The notes below the pieces were generated by a model. It had not been told where the DNA came from and made no database searches. It saw nothing but the letters and a program-made list of their open reading frames with translations. Position numbers and translations under genes: made by a program. From assembly GCA_016207645.1 (NCBI GenBank), contig JACQPH010000135.1, positions 1-40,830 on the forward strand: DNA of 40,830 bases, in the 5' to 3' direction. Positions 32,459 to 39,269 of the stretch are shown here, one piece after another. Every line of letters starts with the position of its first letter. The first letter of the stretch is position 1. Source of the DNA: Elusimicrobiota bacterium. GTDB taxonomy: Bacteria; Elusimicrobiota; Elusimicrobia; Elusimicrobiales; UBA9959.

Positions 32459-33682
32459 ATGGGACGATTCATCTATACGGTGCAGGACGCTCAGGGCACG
32501 GTGACCACCGGCGCCCTGGACGCCGACGACGAGGACGGCGCGGTACAGTCGCTGCAGACCAAGGGCCTGTTCATACTCTCCATCCAGTCCGAGGACACCA
32601 AGTCCAAGGGCATATTGAGCATGAAGAAGTTCAGCGGCGGCAGCGTGTCCGGCCGCGAAATGGTCTTCTTCGGCGAACAGATGGCCACGCTTATCGGCGG
32701 CGGCATCCCGCTGGTGCGCGCGCTTTCCCTGCTCTCCGAGCACGCGGAGAACAAGAACCTCGGCGCGGTGCTGGGCGCGATCACGAAGGAAGTGTCCGCC
32801 GGCGGCGCCTTCCATAAGGCCCTGGAGAAGCATCCCAAAGTGTTCGACGAGATCTGGGTCTCGCTGGTACAGGCCGGCGAGGTGTCCGGCCAGCTGCCGG
32901 CGGTGCTGCGGCAGATCACGGCGTACAGCGAGTCGCAGGAGAACGTGAAATCGAAGATCATAACCGCGGTCTCCTACCCGGCCGTGCTGATGACGATGTC
33001 GGTGGGCGTGCTGATCTACTTCGTGATGTACATCGTGCCGGTGTTCGCCGACATCTTCAGGGACTTCAACCTTACCCTGCCGATCCTGACCAGGACGATA
33101 GTGGGCATCTCGGCCATCATGAGCAAGTACCTGGTGCTGATCCTGGTGAGCATCATAGGGAGCGCCTTCGCTTTCCGGGCCTATATAGCCACGCCGCCGG
33201 GCAGGATGACCTGGAACCATGTGCAGATGAACATGCCCGTCTTCGGCACGCTGATAAAGGCCATGCAGGTCGAGCGCATGCTGACCACCATGGCCACGCT
33301 GATAAGGTCGGGCGTGAGCATCCTCAACGCCGTGTCGGTGCTGGAGGGGGCGTTCAAGAAGAACCTGATCTTCCAGAACGCGCTGAAAAAGGCGAAGAAC
33401 GACATCGCCAGCGGCCGCTCGATCTCGGAGTCCTTCAAGAAGACGGGGATCTTCCCGCCGATGGTGACGGAGATGATGTGGATGGGCGAGGAGTCGGGCA
33501 AGCTGCCGGACATCATCGTGGTGCTCTCCAAGTACTACCAGGAGCAGATAGACCAGTTCCTGAGGCGCTTCTCGTCCATGATCGACCCCATCCTGGTGGT
33601 GGGCGTCGGCGGGCTGGTGGGCGTGATCGTGATGAGCATCTTCATGCCCATCTTCCAGCTGTCGCAGATCGGCGCCGGCTGA
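32459..33682 (+). CDS. pilC: Type IV pilus inner-membrane platform protein PilC
   Basis: PilC/GspF is the inner-membrane platform turned by PilB. The 407-residue protein begins with the usual short N-terminal domain (FIYTVQDAQGTVTTGALDADDEDGAV). It has two T2SSF cytoplasmic helical repeats, each starting with an F..QMATLI/M-type motif: FFGEQMATLIGGGIPLVRALSLL, and VERMLTTMATLIRSGVSILNAVSVL. Signature loops LVQAGEVSGQLPAVL and MWMGEESGKLPDII follow. Membrane helices are at about 170-195 (VLMTMSVGVLIYFVMYIVPVF), about 215-240, and near the C-terminus (PILVVGVGGLVGVIVMSIFMPIFQL). The pilin gene starts 17 bp downstream. Confidence 0.95.
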   Translation: MGRFIYTVQDAQGTVTTGALDADDEDGAVQSLQTKGLFILSIQSEDTKSKGILSMKKFSGGSVSGREMVFFGEQMATLIGGGIPLVRALSLLSEHAENKNLGAVLGAITKEVSAGGAFHKALEKHPKVFDEIWVSLVQAGEVSGQLPAVLRQITAYSESQENVKSKIITAVSYPAVLMTMSVGVLIYFVMYIVPVFADIFRDFNLTLPILTRTIVGISAIMSKYLVLILVSIIGSAFAFRAYIATPPGRMTWNHVQMNMPVFGTLIKAMQVERMLTTMATLIRSGVSILNAVSVLEGAFKKNLIFQNALKKAKNDIASGRSISESFKKTGIFPPMVTEMMWMGEESGKLPDIIVVLSKYYQEQIDQFLRRFSSMIDPILVVGVGGLVGVIVMSIFMPIFQLSQIGAG

Positions 33683-33699
33683 CGCGCGGAGGCGGAACT

Positions 33700-34167
33700 A
33701 TGAAAAAGCTGAGAAAAGGTTTTACTCTTATCGAGCTGATGGTGGTGGTGATCATCATGGGCATCCTGGCCTCCATGAGCATACCGTATTATCACAAGAC
33801 CGTGGAAACCTCGAGGGCCACGGACGCCGTGGCGCTGGGCAACCTGCTGGCCGCGGGCTACCGCATGTACCTGATAGACAACCCGGGAACCAGTTTGTCC
33901 GGCTCGATAACCAACAGCTGCAACGGCCTCGCCTGCGCCTCGGCCAGCGGAGCCTGCCGCATCGTGGCCTGTAAATACGTGGCCGAGCAGGACTGGACGA
34001 ATGCCTCGTACAGCTACAGTATCGGCGGTTCCTGCGGCGGAGGCATAGCCGCCTGCGTGAGCAGAACGGGAGGGAGCGGGGCTTACGCCTCCTGGGGATA
34101 TAATTTCAATCTGTCCGGCGGCTGCTCCGCCTATACCGCCGACACGCCGGCCTGCCCCAGGTTCTGA
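33700..34167 (+). CDS. Type IV major-type prepilin
   Basis: This 155-residue prepilin starts at ATG 33700, supported by GGAGG and by the leader; the open frame further upstream belongs to a pilC shadow. The class III signal MKKLRKG|FTLIELMVVVIIMGILASM has Gly at -1, Phe at +1 and Glu at +5, followed by the hydrophobic assembly helix. The globular part is Ser/Gly/Cys-rich with eight or more Cys in pairs (NSCNGLACAS, GACRIVACKYV, GSCGGG, GGCSAYTADTPACPRF), suggesting several disulfides. It lies immediately after pilC. A strong ribosome site and canonical leader make it the best candidate for the main pilus subunit here. Confidence 0.92.
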   Translation: MKKLRKGFTLIELMVVVIIMGILASMSIPYYHKTVETSRATDAVALGNLLAAGYRMYLIDNPGTSLSGSITNSCNGLACASASGACRIVACKYVAEQDWTNASYSYSIGGSCGGGIAACVSRTGGSGAYASWGYNFNLSGGCSAYTADTPACPRF

Positions 34168-34168
34168 T

Positions 34169-34645
34169 ATGGAAACGCGGAAAAGGCCGGGCCAGACCCT
34201 GATAGAGGTGACGATAGCCGCCCTGGTGGCTGCTATCACCACCACGGCCGTTTTCTCGGCGGTCCTGTCCAGTACTGTCTCGGACGTCAGGGCCGACAAG
34301 CGGGACGCGGCCGCGATGGCGCTGAAGCGCGCGCAGGATACTCTTAAAAGCTATGTCAGCGCCGTTCCGGGCGACTCCAATTATGTACCCGGCTCTCCGG
34401 CCGGGCACTGGGCGGCCGAAGGCGGGGGCGCCTGGGCCCTGCAGGCCGGCTCGCACGATATCTCCTCCCTGCTGAACTGCGCCGGGGGCTACCCGGTCCC
34501 GGCGCTGAATCCCACCTGCGCCGCCTGCTCCTGGGGCAGCCCCGTCTGCGGTTTCAGATACGTGGTCACGGATAACGACTGCGGTTACGGCACAGGGGCC
34601 AATTCCTGTAAATCGGTGGTTTTCAATCTTTTTTATGCGGAATGA
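34169..34645 (+). CDS. Minor prepilin-like protein with Gln at +1
   Basis: This 158-residue protein has the leader METRKRPG|QTLIEVTIAALVAAITTTAVF. The Gly at -1 and Glu at +5 of prepilins are kept, but Gln replaces the usual Phe or Met at +1. A small globular part follows with Cys pairs (NCAGG, CAACSWGSPVCGF, DNDCGYG, NSCKSVVF). It resembles minor pseudopilins of the GspI/PilV type in position and helix. The start is one base after the previous stop and the end overlaps the next prepilin, so the three are probably translated from one message. Confidence 0.85.
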   Translation: METRKRPGQTLIEVTIAALVAAITTTAVFSAVLSSTVSDVRADKRDAAAMALKRAQDTLKSYVSAVPGDSNYVPGSPAGHWAAEGGGAWALQAGSHDISSLLNCAGGYPVPALNPTCAACSWGSPVCGFRYVVTDNDCGYGTGANSCKSVVFNLFYAE

Positions 34646-34646
34646 T

Positions 34647-35315
34647 ATGGAAAACCGGGAAGGCTTCACACTGGCGGAACTCGTGCTGGCCGTCTTCATC
34701 TTCAGTTTTATAGCGGCTTCGCTGGCCACCATCGTTTCCACCACCAACCGCCAAATGTTCCAGAACTACAGGAAGAACATCATCAAGACCAACGTCCTCA
34801 TTTCCATGAAGGCCGTACAAAGGAACCTGGCTGCCGCCACCCGCGTCGACGCTCCGGCGCCGGGCGCCAGCGGCACCGTGCTGGCCTTCGCCGAGAACGT
34901 GGACCAGGGCTTCTCCCCCCTCTACCAGGGCTGCTACCCCGTGATCGCCGGGCCGCCGGCCACCTGGCATTATTTCTGCCTGAACGCCGCCAAGCTTTAC
35001 TATTATACGGGCAATATCGCGTATAACGCCGGGACCGCCTGCGGCACCGCGGCTCCCGCTATCTGGAACCAGGGGGCGGGCTACGCCGTGCCGGCCTGCG
35101 GCACCGGCGGGACCCTTCTGCTGGAGAACGTCTGGGCCACGCTGCCGGGCGGCGCGCTTTTTTCCCGGGTGCCGGCCGACGGGATAAACGAGGCGGACAC
35201 GGTCCGGGTGCTGCTGCGCTCCAGGTGGCTGGCGGCGGCCGCCGGGATGGGCGCCACCCAGCGGGACGTGGATGTGACCCTGGACAGCGTGGTCCGGTTC
35301 AACCGCTCCAAGTGA
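34647..35315 (+). CDS. Minor prepilin-like protein (PilW/GspJ-like)
   Basis: This 222-residue protein starts at ATG 34647, directly beside the upstream stop; ATG 34635, in frame 12 bases earlier, is an alternative. Leader MENREG|FTLAELVLAVFIFSFIAASLA has the canonical G/F site with Glu at +5. Length, the N-terminal pattern QMFQNYRKNIIKTNVLISMKAVQRNLAAAT, and the later FSRVPADGINEADTVRVLLRS are in keeping with PilW/GspJ-type minor pilins, which help start assembly at the tip. A central segment is rich in Cys, Tyr and Gly. Exact subfamily is uncertain. Confidence 0.85.
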   Translation: MENREGFTLAELVLAVFIFSFIAASLATIVSTTNRQMFQNYRKNIIKTNVLISMKAVQRNLAAATRVDAPAPGASGTVLAFAENVDQGFSPLYQGCYPVIAGPPATWHYFCLNAAKLYYYTGNIAYNAGTACGTAAPAIWNQGAGYAVPACGTGGTLLLENVWATLPGGALFSRVPADGINEADTVRVLLRSRWLAAAAGMGATQRDVDVTLDSVVRFNRSK

Positions 35316-35345
35316 TAAGCCGCCGCCGCTCTTTATTCCCCGCCA

Positions 35346-35374
35346 TTGAAATAACCGCTTTTCTCTGCTAGACT
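35346..35374 (+). promoter_or_regulatory. Putative promoter for the PilX-like gene, close to a leaderless start
   Basis: TTGAAA (35346-35351) and TAGACT (35369-35374) have exactly 17 bp between them. The -10 box ends six bases before ATG 35381, so transcription would begin at or within a base or two of the start codon. No Shine-Dalgarno sequence is present. Confidence 0.5.
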
Positions 35375-35380
35375 ATTGGT

Positions 35381-35725
35381 ATGAGACCCGGCTGGAAAAA
35401 AGGCTCCGCCCTGCTGCAGACACTGGTGATGTCCGTGCTGCTCTCCATGATCGCCGTTTCGATGATGAAGTGGGTGCTCGCGCGCTACACCATGTCCGGG
35501 CGCAACTACCGCTCCATGCAGGCCAAGGCTCATACGCAGTATTACGGCAGCGAGCAGTTTTCCAGGTGGAACCCGGTGAATTACCCCGTTAATTTCGCGT
35601 CTGTCCCGACATCCGGCAGCTATACTATCCCCTCAGACAATAAAGTGGTGAACTTCAGCAGGACCGGCATCAACCCCGGCACCGGCGCCCCGATGACCGT
35701 CACTATTACCGAAGACCCGGATTGA
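35381..35725 (+). CDS. Short prepilin-like protein lacking Glu at +5 (PilX/GspK-like)
   Basis: This 114-residue protein starts MRPGWKKG|SALLQTLVMSVLLSMIAVSMM. The basic leader, Gly at -1 and assembly helix are prepilin-like, but +1 is Ser and +5 is Gln in place of Glu. Loss of Glu5 is typical of tip-located GspK/PilX minor pilins, which enter the pilus first. The globular part is short, with NYRSMQAKAHTQYYGSEQFSRW and a Ser/Thr/Pro-rich end. No ribosome site is seen before the ATG, and the gene has its own promoter-like sequence. Alternatives are a truncated or regulatory pilin. No frame break is visible. Confidence 0.75.
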   Translation: MRPGWKKGSALLQTLVMSVLLSMIAVSMMKWVLARYTMSGRNYRSMQAKAHTQYYGSEQFSRWNPVNYPVNFASVPTSGSYTIPSDNKVVNFSRTGINPGTGAPMTVTITEDPD

Positions 35726-35738
35726 CTTCCGCGGAACT

Positions 35739-36635
35739 ATGCTTCCCGCCCGGCTGCTCTTAACCCTCTCGGCGGCGCTCTCCTTCGCCGCGGAAATACC
35801 GGCCTCCCCGCCGGTTTCCTGGCATTCCAGGTCCTCGCCGCATTTCGAGATCATGCACGAATCGGTCTGGTCCCCCGGCTCCATTTCCCTGGAGCTGGAA
35901 AAGATCTATTCCTCCCTGCGGCTCAAGATGGCGATGTTCGCCCCCTGGATGGTCAAGGAGAAGGCCAGGATCTATATTTACGCCTCCCAGGATTCCTATG
36001 TGAACGGGGAATTCAGCCCGCCGCCCTGGTCCAAGGGGCTGGCCTACGCTGCTAAAAAGACCGTCGTGGTCTACGACACCGGGGATATCGTCAAGCTGAA
36101 GGCGGTGATCGCCCACGAGTTGAGCCACCTTTATTTCGAGGGCTACTTCGGCGAGAAGCTTAAATATCCGCCGGCGTGGCTTAACGAGGGGCTGGCCGTC
36201 TACCTGGAGGAATCCGTCACCCCGGAGGGCGGGCCCTGGAGCAGGGCGCTGGCCTATTTCCCGCCGGAGCGGCAGACGGCTTTCCCCGCTTTTTTCGACC
36301 TCAAAATAGACCAGGTGAAGACGGAAGCTAGGATCGCCGACTGGTACCTGCAGGCCTACGGCACCGTCCTCTACCTTTACAAGCCGCATACCCGGGTGCA
36401 GTTCAAGGCTTTCTGCGAGGCGCTGCGTTCGGGGGAAAAGATGGAGAGCGCGCTCTGGAAAGGCTACCGCGTCGGGGGGGGGGACGACTTCGGGCGCAAG
36501 TGGTCGGCCTGGCTGGCCGACTACTCCAAGCCGGACCGCGGCGGCCTGCCGGCGGGCGCCCGCTCGGCCAGCTTCGATTTTAAACCGGTGCAATTCTCCT
36601 CTTTTTCCTTCACGAATTTCGGTTCAAAGAAGTAG
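35739..36635 (+). CDS. Secreted gluzincin metallopeptidase (peptidase MA-like)
   Basis: This 298-residue protein has a signal peptide (ARLLLTLSAALSFAAE) and the peptidase MA-like zinc site: HELSH at residues 126-130 (H126, E127, H130), then the third ligand E150 in PPAWLNEGLAVYLEE. The upstream beta region (HFEIMHE, ARIYIYASQDSYV, KTVVVYDTGDIVKL) fits the family. It probably cleaves proteins or peptides in the periplasm or outside; the target is unknown, though adjacency to the pilin genes makes surface-protein processing an idea worth testing. A run of ten G bases lies at codons 246-249. Its end overlaps the convergent TPR membrane gene by 12 bp. Confidence 0.85.
   Translation: MLPARLLLTLSAALSFAAEIPASPPVSWHSRSSPHFEIMHESVWSPGSISLELEKIYSSLRLKMAMFAPWMVKEKARIYIYASQDSYVNGEFSPPPWSKGLAYAAKKTVVVYDTGDIVKLKAVIAHELSHLYFEGYFGEKLKYPPAWLNEGLAVYLEESVTPEGGPWSRALAYFPPERQTAFPAFFDLKIDQVKTEARIADWYLQAYGTVLYLYKPHTRVQFKAFCEALRSGEKMESALWKGYRVGGGDDFGRKWSAWLADYSKPDRGGLPAGARSASFDFKPVQFSSFSFTNFGSKK
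36474..36483 (+). repeat. Ten-base G tract inside the gluzincin gene
   Basis: Ten consecutive G bases within the coding sequence (VGGGDDF region, about codon 246 of 298). Tracts of this length are prone to slipped-strand change, and a one-base change would replace the last 50 residues. The intact frame here is the ON form. Confidence 0.8.
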
Positions 36636-38363
36636 GCCGGCCGCCCTGTAGAGCTTTCGCAGTTCAGCCAGGTCTTCCCTGTCCCGCGCGGCGAGCCCGG
36701 CGGGACCTCTCTTTTCCGCGAGCAGGAGCGTCAAAAAGAACAGGCGCCTGCGGGGGGCCGCTTCAAGGGCGGCTTTAAGCAGAGGGACCGCCCGCGCCCG
36801 GTCGGTTTTAAGCCTCAGCAGCCCGGACAGGAAAAGCGCGTCCGGGTCTCCGGGGCTGTCCTTCAGCAGCAGGGCGCTTTCCCCGCCGCGGCCGCACCAG
36901 GCCAGGTTGTACGCCAGGCGGAGGAGGAACTGCCGGTTGCCGGGGTCCAGGCCGGCGGCGGTCCGGGAGTGGGAGACGGCCCCCCCGCAGTCGCCTTTCC
37001 TCAGCAGCGCCGCGGCCAGGTTGGCCTGCGCGCGCGGAACCGCGGGGTCGCGCGCCACCGCGGCGGAGAAAAGGGCGAGGGGATCCCTGAACTCGGGACC
37101 CCTGCGGACGGACACGGCGCCAAGCCCGGCCAGATAGAGCCCCGCGGCGGCGAACGTGAAGATACGGCGCCGGGAGCCCTCCCCGGAGGCCCGGCCGAAC
37201 CCCGCGGCGGCCAGCAGGGCGAAGCCGGCCAGCGGCAGGTAGAGATAGCGGTCGGCGCGTATATTATAAACAGGCAGGATATTGAGGGCGGGCAGCAGCG
37301 CGAGGAAGATGAACAGCAGGGCCAGGCCGGAAAGCTTCTTTTTGAGGAATAGCAACCAGCCTGCCGCCAGCGCCGCCAGGCAGCCCGCGAGGGGCGGGAC
37401 GCCGGGCCCGAAGGACCTTATCAACGCCGGGTTGTAGTCGATGCTCAGACGCGAGGGCCAGGCAAGGGTCCTGAAATAGTCGAGGGTGACGGCCGACATC
37501 GTAAACAGGTTCGCGGCCCGGTTCGAATAAAGCTCGCGCCAGGGAGGGGGGGTTGCGTATGATTCCGGCGGCAGGAAGTCCCGGGGCAGGAGGGCGGCCG
37601 GGTAAAGCAGGGACGGTCCCGTTATCCCGGACGAGGCGGAGCCCGGCAGGTCGTAGCCCGAGCGCGGCGCCCTGAACCAGAGGTAGAACGCCGCTATCAG
37701 CAGAAAGCCCAGCAGCAGCGGCGCCGCGCGCTTAAGGCCTTCCTTCCCGGCGTCGAAATAAACGGCGAGCAACGCGGCGGCCGGCAGCACTACGGGGGTC
37801 TCGACGCTCAGCACGGCGAGAAAATAGGCCAGTACCGCGGACGCTCCCGTCAGGAGGCCCGGCTCTCTGGCGAAAAAAATAAAGGAAAGCAGGCCGGCGC
37901 TGAAGAAAAAAAAGCCGAGCAGGTGGGACCGGTAGGTAATTATCCGCACGACCTCCGCCGAAGCCGGGTGAAGGGCGAAAACCAGCGCGCCGAAGAGCGC
38001 CGCCGGGGCGGAGCCGCAAAGAGTAAGCAGCAGAAAAAACACGAGCACGCCGTTGAAGGCGTGCAGCAGGACGTTCGTCAGGCGCATGCCCCCCGCCCCG
38101 CCGCCGGAGCAGACGTCCGCCAGCAGCGAGGCGTTGACCACGGGCCTCGCGCTCAGCGGCACGGGCAGGACTTTCAGCAGGTTCGCGGGGTTAAGCGCCG
38201 TTCCCAGGTTGGCGCAGTCGGAAACGAAAGAGTTCCCGGCGATAAACTCCTCGTCGTCCCAGAGCAGCTCCCCCGGAAAGGAGGGGAGGTACAGCGCCAG
38301 GGCCGAGGTGAAAACCGCGGCCGCCAAGAGCAGGTACAGCCGGGGTTTTTCCACCTTAAGCAT
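36624..38363 (-). CDS. Polytopic membrane protein with C-terminal TPRs (TMTC-like layout)
   Basis: This 579-residue protein is read from ATG 38363 (MLKVEKPRLYLLLAAAVFT); the open frame further upstream would overlap the divergent glycosyltransferase. About ten to twelve membrane helices precede a C-terminal TPR block (RAQANLAAALLRKGDCGGAVSHSRTAA, LDPGNRQFLLRLAYNLAW, DALFLSGLLRLKTDRARAVPLLKAALE). Early loop features GELLWDDEEFIAGN (an acidic DDEE cluster after the first helix), ARPVVNASLL and FALHPASAEVVRIITYRSHLL match the layout of TMTC and other GT-C-fold mannosyltransferase-like proteins, in which an acidic first loop is catalytic. A glycosyl-transfer role is therefore likely but not proven. 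It diverges from a GT2 gene and converges on the gluzincin gene. Confidence 0.82.
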   Translation of the reverse strand: MLKVEKPRLYLLLAAAVFTSALALYLPSFPGELLWDDEEFIAGNSFVSDCANLGTALNPANLLKVLPVPLSARPVVNASLLADVCSGGGAGGMRLTNVLLHAFNGVLVFFLLLTLCGSAPAALFGALVFALHPASAEVVRIITYRSHLLGFFFFSAGLLSFIFFAREPGLLTGASAVLAYFLAVLSVETPVVLPAAALLAVYFDAGKEGLKRAAPLLLGFLLIAAFYLWFRAPRSGYDLPGSASSGITGPSLLYPAALLPRDFLPPESYATPPPWRELYSNRAANLFTMSAVTLDYFRTLAWPSRLSIDYNPALIRSFGPGVPPLAGCLAALAAGWLLFLKKKLSGLALLFIFLALLPALNILPVYNIRADRYLYLPLAGFALLAAAGFGRASGEGSRRRIFTFAAAGLYLAGLGAVSVRRGPEFRDPLALFSAAVARDPAVPRAQANLAAALLRKGDCGGAVSHSRTAAGLDPGNRQFLLRLAYNLAWCGRGGESALLLKDSPGDPDALFLSGLLRLKTDRARAVPLLKAALEAAPRRRLFFLTLLLAEKRGPAGLAARDREDLAELRKLYRAAGLLL

Positions 38364-38433
38364 ATCGGGAAATTCTATAATATTTGTCACCGGCGTTCCG
38401 GCCCGGAGGCCCGCCCCGAAGGAATTTACCGCC

Positions 38434-39231
38434 ATGCTCAAAAAGAATAAAAAGACCATAAGCGTAGTCATCCCCGTTTACAACGCGCTTCCCGACCTCA
38501 AGGTGTGCCTCGCCAGCCTCCTGCGCACGGCGGGGGGCCTTTATCAGCTCGTCCTGGTCGACAACGGCTCGGGCCCGGAAACCCGCCGCTTCCTCTCCGG
38601 GCTTAAAGGAGCGGTCAGGATACGCAATAGGACCAACCTCGGGTTCTCGAACGCGGTCAACGCCGGGCTCAGAGCGGCTTCCGGGGACTACATCGCCGTG
38701 GTGAACAGCGACGTGGCCTTTTACCAGGGGGGGCTTCAGGGGCTGGCCGCCTGCCTGGACGCCGACCCCTCCGCCGGCGCCTGCGGGCCGCTGACGAACC
38801 GCACCGTGGGCGTGCAGCGCGTAACGCTGGACCCGAAGCTGGAGCGGAACAGGAAGTCCCTCGGCACGTTCGCCCAGGCCCTGGCGCTCAAGTTCGGCGG
38901 AGAGTATTTCGAGGTGCACCGCCTGGTGGGCTTCTGCTTCATGCTCCGCCGCTCCGCTTTCGAGAGCGTGGGCCTGCTGGACGAGCGCTTCGGCACCGGC
39001 TGCTTCGAGGATTTCGACTACTGCCTGCGCCTGCGCCAGGCCGGCTGGAAACTGAAGGCGGCCAAGGACGTTTTTGTCTGGCACCGCCAGCACGCCAGTT
39101 TCGGCGGGCACGACCACTTTCATACCTGGGCGGCCAGGAACCGCGAGGTCTTTGTGGACAAGTGGTGCCGCAAAGCGCTCGAGTTCCTGGACGAACTGAA
39201 TCCGCACCTGGAAACGAACATAAAAAGCTGA
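38434..39231 (+). CDS. Glycosyltransferase family 2
   Basis: This 265-residue protein starts at ATG 38434, with AAGGA upstream. GT-A fold signatures are present: ISVVIPVYNALPDLKVCLASLL, LVLVDNGSGPETRRF, TNLGFSNAVNAGLRAASGDYIAVVNSDVAF (NSD as the DxD-like metal site), VGFCFMLRRSAFESVGLLDERFGTGCFEDFDYCLRLRQAG and WHRQHASFGG. This is the rhamnosyltransferase-like, WcaE/GT2 surface-glycan type; the sugar is not predictable. It lacks membrane helices and would act at the cytosolic face. The S26-like frame begins just after it. Confidence 0.92.
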   Translation: MLKKNKKTISVVIPVYNALPDLKVCLASLLRTAGGLYQLVLVDNGSGPETRRFLSGLKGAVRIRNRTNLGFSNAVNAGLRAASGDYIAVVNSDVAFYQGGLQGLAACLDADPSAGACGPLTNRTVGVQRVTLDPKLERNRKSLGTFAQALALKFGGEYFEVHRLVGFCFMLRRSAFESVGLLDERFGTGCFEDFDYCLRLRQAGWKLKAAKDVFVWHRQHASFGGHDHFHTWAARNREVFVDKWCRKALEFLDELNPHLETNIKS

Positions 39232-39269
39232 AAGCTGAGGGGCCGCTCAATCTGGAAAAGATCTACCCG

